64,000 nucleotides of DNA from Niabella agricola. GTDB taxonomy: Bacteria > Bacteroidota > Bacteroidia > Chitinophagales > Chitinophagaceae. The number at the start of each line of letters is the position of its first letter. The stretch's first letter is position 1. Position numbers and translations under genes: made by a program. This document shows, in pieces, positions 8,143 through 17,764 of this stretch. The notes under the pieces were generated by a model, which saw only the letters and a list, made by a program, of their open reading frames with translations, was not told where the DNA came from and made no database searches. The stretch is taken from the NCBI RefSeq assembly GCF_021538615.1, contig NZ_JAJHIZ010000003.1, forward strand, positions 3,410,001 to 3,474,000, in the 5' to 3' direction.

Positions 8143-9897
8143 ATGAATCACTTACTAAAAAAGACGCTGCTCTGCACTGCATTGTTCCTCATGACTAACT
8201 GTACGGTATTTCGGGCGTGGGCGCAGGCCCCGGCCATTCAATGGCAAAAGGCACTGGGAGGTTCGGGATATGATGTGGCTTATGATGTAAAAGCAACAAA
8301 GGATGGCGGCTATATCATGGTTGGTTATACAACTTCAAACGACGGCGATGTTTCCGGGGGCAAGGGCAACTATGACTATTGGGTTGTTAAAGTCAACAGC
8401 AGTGGCGCTATTCAATGGCAGAAAACATACGGCGGTTCTATTGACGAATATGCTACTGCTGTACAGCAAACAGCAGACGGGGGGTATATCGTTACAGGCC
8501 ATGTCCGGTCGCTTGATGGGGATGTGACCGGCTACCGGAACGCGTACGACTACTGGGTGTTAAAATTAAACAGCGGCGGGGAACTGCAATGGCAAAAGGC
8601 GCTTGGAGGCACTTTTTCAGATATGTCTTATGCAATACAGCAAACGACTGACGGAGGCTATATTGTAGCCGGGTATGTCTACTCCAACGATGGGGATGTA
8701 ACCGGAAGCCATGGCAACGGTGATTGCTGGCTGGTAAAGCTAAGCAGCAGCGGTACTATTCAATGGCAAAAAGCCTACGGAGGCAGCGGTGAGGATCGTG
8801 CTTTTTCGGTACAGCAAACAACGGACGGGGGGTATATTATGGCAGGGTCAAGCCGTTCTAACGACGGAGATGTAACCGGCAATCATGGAGATATGGATTA
8901 TTGGGTGGTAAAGCTGAACGGGAGCGGAGTGCTTCAGTGGCAAAAATCGCTTGGCGGCACAGGTAGCGAAACCGCAAACACGGTGCGGCAAACGGCAGAT
9001 GGCGGCTATATTGTAGCCGGGTATGCCGAATCTGTTAATGGAGATGTTACGGGTAATAAAGGGCAGAGCGATTACTGGCTGGTAAAGCTGAGCGGCAGTG
9101 GAAGCCTTCAATGGCAAAAGACTTATGGCGGGCGTCATTACGATATGGCCCGGTCGGTACGGCAAACCCCGGACGGCGGTTATATTATCGCAGGATATTC
9201 CAGTTCAGATAACGGGGATATTACCAACCCCAGGGGGAACCAGGATTATTGGGTTGTAAAAATAAACAGTGGCGGAACCCTCCAATGGCAAAAAGCAATG
9301 GGCGGCCATTTAACCGATGACCCCATCGTTGTTGAGCCAACGGCAGACGGAGGATATATTGTTGCCGGTATGAGCGAATCCCCGGGCGGAGATGTAACCG
9401 GTAATCATGGCTGGTATGAAGCCTGGCTGGTAAAGCTGGCGCCCGATCCCGTGCTTCCGGTGGTATTTACCGGATTGCAGGCTTCTGTTTCGGAGGGGCA
9501 GCTCCGGGTTGACTGGGAAACGGCCAGTGAGCAAAATTGTTCGCACTATAGGGTAGAAGTATCGGCGGACGGCAACACGTTTAAACATGCAGGAACCGTG
9601 GACAGTAAAGCCATTCAGGGCAGCTCGAACCGACCGCTTTCCTATACATTTACAACAGCCACGGGTGCTGCAGCATTGGGCGTACTGGCCTTATGCCCGT
9701 TACTGATGGGCGCCTGGGGAAGAAGGCGGCGGGTCCTGGTTGCGCTGGCATTAACAGGAGCTTGCTTTGTGGTGGCCTGTAACAAACGGAGGGCAGCTAC
9801 TGTTGAAACCGGACGTCCGTTATTTGTGCGCATTATACAGGTTGATAAAGACGGGCAGCAATATACATCTAAAACTGTACGGGCTGTTAAACAGTAG
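8143..9897 (+). CDS. Secreted seven-repeat (beta-propeller-like) protein with membrane-hairpin insert
   Basis: 584 residues. A signal peptide ends near Ala29 (FRAWAQA). Residues 31-436 are seven consecutive repeats of about 58 residues with the frame x-QWQK-xxGG...QxTxDGGYIVAGY...NGDVTG...DYW-V-VKL-x-SG; seven such units suggest a seven-bladed propeller. Residues about 437-506 (PVVFTGLQASV...LRVDWETASEQNCSHYRVEVSADG) and 560-584 (LFVRIIQVDKDG) are the two parts of the FN3-like domain that usually precedes type IX secretion tails. Between them, residues about 507-559 contain two hydrophobic stretches separated by GRRRR, the second ending V-V-A-C. There is no ordinary type IX C-terminal signal. 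Likely exported and membrane-attached; role unknown. Confidence 0.85.
   Translation: MNHLLKKTLLCTALFLMTNCTVFRAWAQAPAIQWQKALGGSGYDVAYDVKATKDGGYIMVGYTTSNDGDVSGGKGNYDYWVVKVNSSGAIQWQKTYGGSIDEYATAVQQTADGGYIVTGHVRSLDGDVTGYRNAYDYWVLKLNSGGELQWQKALGGTFSDMSYAIQQTTDGGYIVAGYVYSNDGDVTGSHGNGDCWLVKLSSSGTIQWQKAYGGSGEDRAFSVQQTTDGGYIMAGSSRSNDGDVTGNHGDMDYWVVKLNGSGVLQWQKSLGGTGSETANTVRQTADGGYIVAGYAESVNGDVTGNKGQSDYWLVKLSGSGSLQWQKTYGGRHYDMARSVRQTPDGGYIIAGYSSSDNGDITNPRGNQDYWVVKINSGGTLQWQKAMGGHLTDDPIVVEPTADGGYIVAGMSESPGGDVTGNHGWYEAWLVKLAPDPVLPVVFTGLQASVSEGQLRVDWETASEQNCSHYRVEVSADGNTFKHAGTVDSKAIQGSSNRPLSYTFTTATGAAALGVLALCPLLMGAWGRRRRVLVALALTGACFVVACNKRRAATVETGRPLFVRIIQVDKDGQQYTSKTVRAVKQ
8233..9450 (+). repeat. Seven tandem 174-base coding repeats
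   Basis: The propeller-encoding part of the gene consists of seven diverged in-frame units of about 174 bases (58 codons), recognisable by recurring CAATGGCAAAA and GGNGGNTATAT motifs. Their divergence shows they are old protein-level repeats and not a recent expansion. Confidence 0.85.
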
Positions 9898-9947
9898 CGC
9901 AGGGCGCTTAAGGGCAACCCGTACGATTCCTGATTTGGTGATAGACA

Positions 9948-9988
9948 AAGAAACCGGCCTGGTCTTATATAACCGTGGCTGGTTTCTT
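9948..9988 (-). terminator. Hairpin overlapping the 3' end of the MFS gene
   Basis: AAGAAACCGGCC (9948-9959) and GGCTGGTTTCTT (9977-9988) form an 11-of-12-base stem. The MFS stop codon (9965-9967) lies in the loop. The complement strand continues TTTGTC, a weak U-run, so this may terminate the MFS transcript, though a role in mRNA stability is equally possible. Confidence 0.4.
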
Positions 9989-11194
9989 CTTAACATGAAG
10001 TACATAATAGGCAATTACAGCGCTGATCAGCATCAATGCTGCGCCCAGCACAAAAGGAGCTCCCGGAAAATAAACCGGGGCCTGATCATGGCTGAAATAA
10101 AAGAAAGTACGGGTCATCATCGGCGGGCCAATGATCGAAGTGAGACTCATTACGGCATTAAGGCCGCCCTGCAAGGCGCCCTGTTCATTGGCCGGTACTT
10201 CGTTGGTGATGAGAGCCTGTAAAGCCGGTCCGGCAATGCCGCCCATACAATAAGGAACGAGGAAGGCATACATCATCCAACTGCTGGTGGCAAAAGCAAA
10301 AAGGATCATACCAAAGGCATAAAAGAACAACCCGATATAAGCGCTTTTTTCATTACCCAGCCGGGGATTGGTATACCGGATCAGTCCGCCCTGTACCACA
10401 CCCACCAAAACCCCCACAATGGCCAGCGAGATCCCTACCTCTTTTTCGGACCATTTAAATTGATCCATGGTAAAATAACTCCAGTTGCTTTGAACCGCAT
10501 GACCTCCCAGGAATATAAATAAAAAGCAAAGCACCAGCCCCAGGATACCGGGATAGTTAAAGAACAGGCGCAGGGACCCGACGGGGTTTGCCTTGAGCCA
10601 GCTAAAGGGTCTCCGGTGCTCCGGCTTCAGCGATTCGGGTAATACAAAATAACCGTAAAGGAAATTGAGCAAGCATAGCCCGGCTGCCGCAAAGAACGGT
10701 GCCCTTAGCCCCCATACCGACAATAGCCCGCCCAGTGCCGGGCCAATAACAAAGCCCAGTCCAAAGGCAGCTCCGATCAGTCCGAAATTTTTTGCCCGGT
10801 TTTCATTGGTACTGATATCCGCAATATACGCCGTAGCCGTTGTAAAGCTGGCGCCGGTAATACCGGATAAGATACGCCCTACCACCAGCAGCGAATAAGT
10901 ATGCGCAAATGCCAGGATCAGGTAGTCCACACAAAAACCCAGTAGCGAAAGCAGGAGCACGGGTCTTCTTCCATACCGGTCGCTCAGGTTGCCCATAAAC
11001 GGGGAAAATAAAAGTTGCATGATGGCATAAAGTGCCAGCAGATCGCCGCCGTATACGCTGGCCTCGTTGATGCTGATGTGTTTTAACTCCACGATCAGTT
11101 TAGGCATGACGGGGATGATCAGCCCGAAGCCGATCACATCGATGGTCATGGTAATAAATATAAAACCGATAGCAGCATTGCGCGACTGTTTCAT
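9965..11194 (-). CDS. TetA-like MFS drug:H+ antiporter
   Basis: 409 residues from the ATG at 11194; the frame extends further to a GTG at 11290, but the conserved first helix (FIFITMTIDVIGFGLIIPVMP) begins right after Met-Lys-Gln at 11194. About twelve hydrophobic segments are visible. The loop 2-3 MFS signature GNLSDRYGRRPVL is at residues 68-80, and GRILSGITGASFTTATAYIAD matches the drug-proton antiporter motif C region of the TetA/TCR1.2 class. This class exports drugs by proton exchange; many environmental members do not confer tetracycline resistance, so the substrate is open. It is transcribed divergently from the first ROK gene, with 179 bases between starts. Confidence 0.88.
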   Translation of the reverse strand: MKQSRNAAIGFIFITMTIDVIGFGLIIPVMPKLIVELKHISINEASVYGGDLLALYAIMQLLFSPFMGNLSDRYGRRPVLLLSLLGFCVDYLILAFAHTYSLLVVGRILSGITGASFTTATAYIADISTNENRAKNFGLIGAAFGLGFVIGPALGGLLSVWGLRAPFFAAAGLCLLNFLYGYFVLPESLKPEHRRPFSWLKANPVGSLRLFFNYPGILGLVLCFLFIFLGGHAVQSNWSYFTMDQFKWSEKEVGISLAIVGVLVGVVQGGLIRYTNPRLGNEKSAYIGLFFYAFGMILFAFATSSWMMYAFLVPYCMGGIAGPALQALITNEVPANEQGALQGGLNAVMSLTSIIGPPMMTRTFFYFSHDQAPVYFPGAPFVLGAALMLISAVIAYYVLHVKKKPATVI

Positions 11195-11313
11195 TCGATT
11201 GGTTTTTTCCGGTGGTAATCTGTTTTTAACCGGTTGTAAAAAAAGGGCAGCAAAGATGAATAAATTTTTCGGATCTTGCAGGCGAAACACCCCCCCCCTA
11301 CAAATAAGATTTT

Positions 11314-11350
11314 TTAATAAACTTTTTAATTTTTTTAAAAAGTTTATTAA
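11314..11350. promoter_or_regulatory. 37-bp perfect inverted repeat: probable ROK operator 1
   Basis: Arms TTAATAAACTTTTTAA (11314-11329) and TTAAAAAGTTTATTAA (11335-11350) are a perfect 16-base inverted repeat around TTTTT. It ends 23 bases before the ROK ATG. The second ROK gene has a matching element at nearly the same distance (17936-17972, 31 of 37 bases identical). ROK repressors of the NagC/Mlc type bind AT-rich inverted repeats, so autoregulation, possibly including the divergent MFS gene, is the natural reading. Confidence 0.65.
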
Positions 11351-11373
11351 GTTTGCGTTAATTAAATATAGCT

Positions 11374-12600
11374 ATGAAAAAACGGTTGCAATATAACCTA
11401 CTAGTTCTAAAGGAATTTTATTATGCCGGAGCTTTGTCTTGTGCGGAACTAAGTATACGTATCGGCAAGAGTATTCCGTTTACCGCCCAGTTGCTGGCGA
11501 ATTTAGTAGCGGAGGGCACGGTATTGGAAAATGGACTGGCGCCTTCTGCAGGCGGCCGGCGTCCTGCGATGTACTCCGTAAAACCCGATGCGATGTATAT
11601 CATTGCGGTGGCCATGGATCAGCTGGTTACGCGGGTGGTGATCATGGATTTTGAAAACAAACCGGTAATGCCACTTCTGCAGGAGGAGCTGAAGCTGGCA
11701 GACAACCCCGAAGCGCTGGATCATTTGAAAGCGCTGGTAGAGGACACCATTAAAAAAGCAAAGATTCCGAAAAAGAAAATCCTGGGTGTCGGGATCGGGA
11801 TGCCTGGCTTTATTGACCCTCAAAAAGGGGTGAATTATTCTTTTGTATCTATTGATGACAACAGTATTTCCGGCTATCTGCATAAAGAATTGGATATGCC
11901 CGTGTATATCGATAATGATTCCAGTATTATCGCGCTGGCGGAGCAACATTTTGGAGTGGCCGTTGGGGTTGGAAATGCAATGGTGGTGAATATCGGCTGG
12001 GGGATTGGGTTGGGATTAATCCTGAATCACGAACTGTACAGAGGCGGAAATGGCTTCGCGGGGGAATTCAGTCATATTCCATTCTTTGATAACAACAAAG
12101 TGTGCTCCTGTGGAAAAAAAGGTTGCCTGGAAACAGAAACTTCCCTAAAAGTAATTATTGAAAAAGCAGAACAGGGATTAAAGCGAAAGGACGCATCTGC
12201 GTTTCTGAAGAAAGATTTTCGTACCGGTTCTGTGGAAAAAGACTGGCAGGCGATCGTAAAAGCGGCACAGATGGGCGATGAATATGTGGTGAAGTTGCTT
12301 ACAGCTGCGGGTTACGATATCGGGCGCGGCGTAGCCGTACTGATCCACCTGTTTAACCCGGAACTGATTGTGCTGAGCGGGCGCGGAGCCCAGGCTGGCC
12401 GTATCTGGCAGGCGCCGGTACTTCAGGCCGTGAACGAACATTGCATTCCCCGGCTGGTAGGCAATACGCTGGTAAAAATGTCGACCCTGGGATATAAAGC
12501 CGAACTAATTGGTGCCGCGGCGCTGGTACTCGAAAATCTGTCAAAAACAAAAAAGATCCATCCTTCAAAAACAATCGCACCTCTGCCAAACACTGTATAA
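11374..12600 (+). CDS. ROK-family transcriptional repressor (module 1)
   Basis: 408 residues. Residues about 1-70 form a winged helix (SCAELSIRIGKSIPFTAQLLANLV, wing AGGRRPAMY). The rest is a ROK sugar-kinase-type fold with the sugar-binding IDNDSS and GEFSH motifs and the zinc motif C-S-C-G-x-x-G-C-L-E. The ATP-binding DxGxT motif of ROK kinases is replaced by AMDQLVTR, so this is a sugar-sensing repressor (NagC/XylR/Mlc type) rather than a kinase. It heads the operon ROK-SusC-SusD (26- and 12-base gaps) and is preceded by its own 37-bp palindrome. It is a paralogue of the ROK gene at 17994; the C-terminal part of the two is almost identical. Confidence 0.92.
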   Translation: MKKRLQYNLLVLKEFYYAGALSCAELSIRIGKSIPFTAQLLANLVAEGTVLENGLAPSAGGRRPAMYSVKPDAMYIIAVAMDQLVTRVVIMDFENKPVMPLLQEELKLADNPEALDHLKALVEDTIKKAKIPKKKILGVGIGMPGFIDPQKGVNYSFVSIDDNSISGYLHKELDMPVYIDNDSSIIALAEQHFGVAVGVGNAMVVNIGWGIGLGLILNHELYRGGNGFAGEFSHIPFFDNNKVCSCGKKGCLETETSLKVIIEKAEQGLKRKDASAFLKKDFRTGSVEKDWQAIVKAAQMGDEYVVKLLTAAGYDIGRGVAVLIHLFNPELIVLSGRGAQAGRIWQAPVLQAVNEHCIPRLVGNTLVKMSTLGYKAELIGAAALVLENLSKTKKIHPSKTIAPLPNTV

Positions 12601-12626
12601 TCAATTAAATTTTAAACACAGAGAAA

Positions 12627-15600
12627 ATGAAGAAGAAACATGTACTACTGGTACTCTATGCCCTTTTTTTGAGTACCGGAAGCTTATTGGCTCAGGTAAA
12701 GCGCGCCCTTACCGGAGTGATTACGGATGCAGATGGTAAGCCGGTTGCGGGGGCTACGATAACAGTTAAAGGCTCTGGCCAGGCCGTAGTTGCCAACGAC
12801 AACGGAGCATATACGCTCACGGTGGAGGATCATCCCGATCTGGAAATCAGCGCCGTGGGTTTTACCTCTCAAACCATAAAAGTAGGCGACGAAAATAACA
12901 TTTCTGTTCAGCTAAAACCGGTGGAGCGTAGTCTGGAAGGCGTGGTGGTAACGGCGCTGGGTATTAAAAGAGAGCGGAAATCGCTCGGATATGGTGTGCA
13001 GGAGGTGAAGGGAGAAACTCTTTCAGATGCCAGGGAGCCCAATGTTACTAACGCGCTTTCCGGAAGGGTAGCCGGATTGCAGGTGTCCCGCTCAAGCAAC
13101 GGACCGGCCGGATCTTCCCGTATTATTCTACGGGGTAATAATTCACTCACCGGTGATAACCAACCTTTAATCGTTGTTGATGGAGTACCCATTAGCAATA
13201 CTTCAGGAGCGGGTGTAGGAAAAGGTATTAACCAATCTGGGATTGTACCGGGAGCAACAAACGATTACTGGAATCCTTCCTTAGATATGGGGAACGGGCT
13301 TTCTGATATCAACCCGGAAGATATTGCTTCCATCAGCGTGTTAAAAGGTCCTTCCGCAGCTTCCTTATATGGTTCCCGTGCGGGTAATGGTGTCATATTA
13401 ATTACCACCAAAACAGGAAAGGCACAAAAAGGACTGGGAATAACTGTTTCTTCCACGATCGGGCTGGAAAGCATCTTTACAAATCCCGACCGACAAACCG
13501 CTTTTGGTCAGGGTTCTGCCGGGATCTATGATAAAACACAGGCGAACAGCTGGGGCCCCATGATTGAAGGGCAGAATGTGGAAAGCTGGAATGGTGCTAC
13601 CGTGCCGCTGAAATATTATGATAATATTCATAACTATTTCGGAACGGGTTTTAACTCCAATCAGAGTATTACATTTTCGCAGCAATTCAAGGGTACTTCT
13701 GTTTATACATCTTTAAACAGGTTGGATGACAAAAGTATGATACCGGGTGCCAAGCTGGGCCGGACGAATATCACCACAAGAGCCTTATCGAAATTTGGGA
13801 AAGACGATCGCTGGACACTGGACGCAAAAGTGCAATATATTAATTCTAAAGCAACCAACCGGCCGCAGGCAGGTAATAATGCCGGTAATATTTACCGGTT
13901 GATGTATGTACTGCCCGTATCGCTGAATATTGAAGATTTTAAAAAAAACAGGGACGAGAACGGGAAGATGATCTGGTACGTTCCCAACAGCAGTACCGTA
14001 AATCCCTACTGGGCTCAGGATCATTATTTGAATACAGATACCCGTAACCGGTATATAATGACCGGGTCGCTGAAGTATGAATTCACCGACTGGCTGAATG
14101 CTGAAGTAAAAGCGGGATCGGATATGTACAATGTGGTGGCAGAAGGAAAAACTTATTCGGGAAGCCCTCTTGTCAATCAGTATAGCATCGGTAAATATTC
14201 GTTTTCTGAAACCAATTACAGTACGTTGATTACCGCACGTAAAGACAATGTATTTGGTAAGCTTGGTGGTTTTGCAACGGTGGGTGGCAATCTGATGTCT
14301 CAAAATGTAAATTCGATTAAGACAAACTCCGGGGAACTGGTGGTGCCCGATCTTTTTTCTGTGAACAACGGCAAAAATCCGGCAACGGTTGATGAACTGT
14401 ACAGTAACAAAAAGATTAATTCCGTTTATGGATCGCTGCAGTTGAACTGGGATGGATACCTGTTCCTGGAAACTACCCTTCGGAATGACTGGTCTTCTGT
14501 ATTGAGCAAGGATCACCGTTCTTACCTGTATAGCTCTACCAATTTCTCCTTTGTGCTTACAGATATGATCCGTCAGAACGGCGGCGCATTGCCCAACTGG
14601 CTGAGCTACGGTAAGCTGCGCGCTTCTGCTGCACAGGCAGGGAATGATATGGCGCCTTACCAACTGTACAATACATATAATATTGGCAAGGATCCCAATG
14701 GGAATACAACGGCCGGAAGAAATGAAACCTTGTTCGATCCGAATGTTAGAAACGAGTTGTTAAAAACCTATGAACTGGGTGCGGAACTGCGGATGTTTAA
14801 CAGCCGGCTCGGCATCGATTTCTCCTGGTATAAAACCAATGCTACCAACCAGTTGATTGCGATTCCGCTGGACCCCTTGAGTGGCTACAAATACAAAATG
14901 ATCAATGCCGGCGATATTCAGAACAAGGGTATTGAGCTGATCGTGGATGGCAAAATCCTGGAAAACCCCAATGGCATGAACTGGACCACACAGGTGAATT
15001 TTTCAAACAATAAAAACGTGGTGAACGCCATTGCGCCGGGCATCGATTTATATTCCTTGGGTGGATATGATGCTGTGACCGTTTATGCAGAGGCCGGGCA
15101 GAAATATGGACAGATTTACGGATCCGCATTTCAGCGCGTAAACGACCCTAAAAGCGAGTACAATGGCCAGTTGCTACTGAGCGCTACCGGCTTACCGCAG
15201 GGAACAGATGCCCGCAGGCTGGCCAGTCAGCAACCGGATTTTCTGTTAGGAAATACCAACAGCTTCTCGTATAAAGGTGTAGGTCTGTCCTTCTTATTGG
15301 ATGGTCGTTTCGGCGGAAAAATCTTTTCAGCAACTCTGGCAAGCATGCAGCGTGCAGGAACGGCAGCTGCTACTGTTGTTAACGGAGGAAGAGATAATAT
15401 AACTGTGCCGGGGGTGATCAGCGATGGCAAAGGCGGTTATATTAAAAATACCAATGAGGTTACACCGCAACAATACTGGCAGGCCATTCAGAGCGGTAAT
15501 ATCGGTATTACCGAGGCCAATCTTTATGATGCGTCTAATATCCGCTTAAGGAACGTTCAGCTCAGCTATCAGCTACCGCAAAAGATGTTGGGTACGTCGT

Positions 15601-15776
15601 TCATACAAAGAGCACGGGTGGGCGTTTCCTGCAATAACGTATGGCTCATCAGCAGTCATATGCAGGGAATGGATCCGGAATCTGTATTTGCAATAGGCTC
15701 TAATGCCGTTGGATTTGAAAACGGAGCGCCGCCCACATCCCGGTATTACATGTTTAATGTAACCTTAAGTTTCTAA
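12627..15776 (+). CDS. SusC-like TonB-dependent outer-membrane transporter (module 1)
   Basis: 1049 residues. Signal peptide to about residue 22 (SLLAQ), a carboxypeptidase-regulatory-like domain (about 25-95, LTGVITDADGKPVAGATITV), a TonB-dependent plug (VVVTALGIKRERKSLGYG, then PLIVVDGVPIS and SAASLYGSRAGNGVILITTKTG) and a long beta-barrel ending in aromatic YMFNVTLSF. SusC proteins import oligosaccharides or peptides together with the SusD lid. Second gene of the ROK-SusC-SusD operon. Its signal and first domain are clearly related to the SusC of module 2, showing the modules share ancestry. Confidence 0.95.
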   Translation: MKKKHVLLVLYALFLSTGSLLAQVKRALTGVITDADGKPVAGATITVKGSGQAVVANDNGAYTLTVEDHPDLEISAVGFTSQTIKVGDENNISVQLKPVERSLEGVVVTALGIKRERKSLGYGVQEVKGETLSDAREPNVTNALSGRVAGLQVSRSSNGPAGSSRIILRGNNSLTGDNQPLIVVDGVPISNTSGAGVGKGINQSGIVPGATNDYWNPSLDMGNGLSDINPEDIASISVLKGPSAASLYGSRAGNGVILITTKTGKAQKGLGITVSSTIGLESIFTNPDRQTAFGQGSAGIYDKTQANSWGPMIEGQNVESWNGATVPLKYYDNIHNYFGTGFNSNQSITFSQQFKGTSVYTSLNRLDDKSMIPGAKLGRTNITTRALSKFGKDDRWTLDAKVQYINSKATNRPQAGNNAGNIYRLMYVLPVSLNIEDFKKNRDENGKMIWYVPNSSTVNPYWAQDHYLNTDTRNRYIMTGSLKYEFTDWLNAEVKAGSDMYNVVAEGKTYSGSPLVNQYSIGKYSFSETNYSTLITARKDNVFGKLGGFATVGGNLMSQNVNSIKTNSGELVVPDLFSVNNGKNPATVDELYSNKKINSVYGSLQLNWDGYLFLETTLRNDWSSVLSKDHRSYLYSSTNFSFVLTDMIRQNGGALPNWLSYGKLRASAAQAGNDMAPYQLYNTYNIGKDPNGNTTAGRNETLFDPNVRNELLKTYELGAELRMFNSRLGIDFSWYKTNATNQLIAIPLDPLSGYKYKMINAGDIQNKGIELIVDGKILENPNGMNWTTQVNFSNNKNVVNAIAPGIDLYSLGGYDAVTVYAEAGQKYGQIYGSAFQRVNDPKSEYNGQLLLSATGLPQGTDARRLASQQPDFLLGNTNSFSYKGVGLSFLLDGRFGGKIFSATLASMQRAGTAAATVVNGGRDNITVPGVISDGKGGYIKNTNEVTPQQYWQAIQSGNIGITEANLYDASNIRLRNVQLSYQLPQKMLGTSFIQRARVGVSCNNVWLISSHMQGMDPESVFAIGSNAVGFENGAPPTSRYYMFNVTLSF

Positions 15777-15788
15777 CTTTTAATTCTT

Positions 15789-17738
15789 ATGACCATGAAA
15801 TATATAGTAAAGAAGATGTCGGTATCGATATGCGCGGTATTGCTGCTCGCATCCTGTAAGAAATTTTCAGAAATAAATGTAAACCCCATCGCTGCAGATT
15901 CCTCGCAGGTGCAGGTAGAGTACTTTATCAATAATTCCATCATTGGTGCCCAAATGGATCCTGATGTGGCCGAGCGTTCCTTTGTATTGTACTGGAAACC
16001 GGCGGGCCGGCAGGCCAGTGACTGGGATGGCGGGGCTATAAACGTAGGGAGTTATAACGACGGATGGTCTACCAATTATTATAACCAGTTATCCGGTTGG
16101 TTAAACAATGCGAATACGGCCATCCAGATTGGCGAATCGAAGATAAAGGCGGGTACGGCCAAATCGTATACCTCCAATTTGATACAGGTTGCCCGTATAT
16201 GGCGCGCTTACCTGATGAGCGAGTTTTCGGATAATTTCGGTCCGATGCCTGTAGATGCATTTAAAGGAACCAACCCCCAGTTCAATGATGTAAAAACGGT
16301 ATATTATTATATGCTGGCTGAACTGAAAGATGCAGCATCCAAGCTGGATTTGTCCGTCAACTCTTCCGATATCGCCAAGCAGGACCCGGCATACGGATAT
16401 AATTACACGCAATGGAAGAAATATGCTACATCCATGCGGCTTCGGCTGGCCATGCGATTGTCTGAAGTGGATGCCGGAAAAGCAAAATCGGAATTCGAAG
16501 ACGCCTGTGCGGATGTAAATAATCTCATTACCTCGCTGGACGATAATTTCCAGGTACAGGAAAAAGACGGATGGTCGGCCCTAACGGGGGTAATGACCCG
16601 CTCCTGGGATACACAGCCGCTATCTGTGACCCTCCGCAACGTGTATCAGGGATTGGGAGGTATTAAATCTGCCGACCTGCTGGGCGCTGCTTTTCAGACT
16701 GCGATCAAACCGGCCAACTGGCTTGGGCAACGCTACCTGGATCATTTTCCTGTAAAGAATAATGACCCGGTTACCGGCTACTGGCTGGATGGTCTTCCTT
16801 ACTCGATAGATCCCCGCGGCTATAAGGCTTTCTCCATTCCGGGGGATGTAAACAATCCGAATTACCCAAAACAAAATGGCAATTTTGATGTAATCAGCAC
16901 ACGGAACCTGAAAACTTCCGCAGGTGGCAACCTGAAATCCGTTGATGCCAAATACACCTGGAATGCCCGTATCGACGGCGATCTGGGGGTAAAGGATCCG
17001 ATGAATGAATTGTTCAACTACGGAGGTACCATGCCCCGGATCAATATGCAGTTCAGAAACAGTACGCAAAAGCGGATCTTCTTTGCGGCCTGGGAAACCT
17101 ATTTCCTTTTAGCGGAGGCCAGCGTTCGGGGCTGGACAACCCCCGTAAATGGAAAGACCGCTTATGAAAAAGGCGTTACACTGAGCTTTAACTACTGGGA
17201 TAATGGGGTAGTATCGCCGGGTACGGCTGCCATATCTCCTTTTGTGACAGCTTATTTGGCATCTACAACTTATAATAACTGTGGTACATCCGTAAGCTGG
17301 GACCACACGACAGAGCCGCCGGCATCGCGTATGATGGATTTCCAGGATGGGTATACCGGTACATCCGGAAGCGTGGCAATTATATATCCAGCAAATACGC
17401 TTTACAAATCGGGGACGGTAAAGAACGACCTTTTAACAAAGATCATTACGCAGAAATTTATCGCACAATGTCCCTGGTTGCCCCTGGAAACCTGGAGTGA
17501 TCACCGACGGCTTGGGTTGCCGTTTTTTGAGAATCCAACCATCGAAAAGCCTATACCCACACTGCCGGCATTGACCGATGGTACTTATATGACTTCCAAT
17601 ATCAAGTTCTTCCCGCAACGTCTGAAATATCCTTCAGTGCTGTCAAATTCCAGTCCTGAGGGCTATAAACAGGCAAAAGCGGCCCTGGGGGGTGAAGATG
17701 CTGTACTTACCCCGCTTTGGTGGGCCAAACAACAATAA
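15789..17738 (+). CDS. SusD-like outer-membrane lipoprotein (module 1)
   Basis: 649 residues with the lipobox LLLASC (Cys23) and the SusD-like N-terminus FSEINVNPIA. It belongs to the SusD-like_2 (nutrient-binding) group: TPR-like helices with RIWRAYLMSEFSDNFGPMP and a late ETYFLLAEASVRGW helix. It forms the surface lid for the SusC encoded 12 bases upstream. A second ATG two codons in (15795) is an equally good start. The gene is followed by an intrinsic terminator at 17765, which ends the module 1 operon. Confidence 0.93.
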   Translation: MTMKYIVKKMSVSICAVLLLASCKKFSEINVNPIAADSSQVQVEYFINNSIIGAQMDPDVAERSFVLYWKPAGRQASDWDGGAINVGSYNDGWSTNYYNQLSGWLNNANTAIQIGESKIKAGTAKSYTSNLIQVARIWRAYLMSEFSDNFGPMPVDAFKGTNPQFNDVKTVYYYMLAELKDAASKLDLSVNSSDIAKQDPAYGYNYTQWKKYATSMRLRLAMRLSEVDAGKAKSEFEDACADVNNLITSLDDNFQVQEKDGWSALTGVMTRSWDTQPLSVTLRNVYQGLGGIKSADLLGAAFQTAIKPANWLGQRYLDHFPVKNNDPVTGYWLDGLPYSIDPRGYKAFSIPGDVNNPNYPKQNGNFDVISTRNLKTSAGGNLKSVDAKYTWNARIDGDLGVKDPMNELFNYGGTMPRINMQFRNSTQKRIFFAAWETYFLLAEASVRGWTTPVNGKTAYEKGVTLSFNYWDNGVVSPGTAAISPFVTAYLASTTYNNCGTSVSWDHTTEPPASRMMDFQDGYTGTSGSVAIIYPANTLYKSGTVKNDLLTKIITQKFIAQCPWLPLETWSDHRRLGLPFFENPTIEKPIPTLPALTDGTYMTSNIKFFPQRLKYPSVLSNSSPEGYKQAKAALGGEDAVLTPLWWAKQQ

Positions 17739-17764
17739 GCGATTCAGGACCGTTGCCTGATAGT

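Noticed and set aside
8233..9450. Regular 174-base repeats resembling a repeat array
   Set aside because: In-frame protein repeats, not CRISPR: no constant repeats with variable spacers of 30-40 bases and no cas genes.
9965..11194. Tetracycline-resistance determinant
   Set aside because: The MFS protein is TetA-like by family, but there is no TetR gene or mobile element; a resistance call is not supported by sequence alone.
11290..11298. Run of nine C residues between the MFS and ROK 1 genes as a phase-variation tract
   Set aside because: It lies outside the reading frame when the MFS starts at 11194 and is upstream of the operator; no switching gene is affected.
13785..14663. Long open frame (292 codons) antisense to SusC 1
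   Set aside because: Shadow of the SusC coding sequence; product rich in His, Ile and Arg as expected from codon mirroring.
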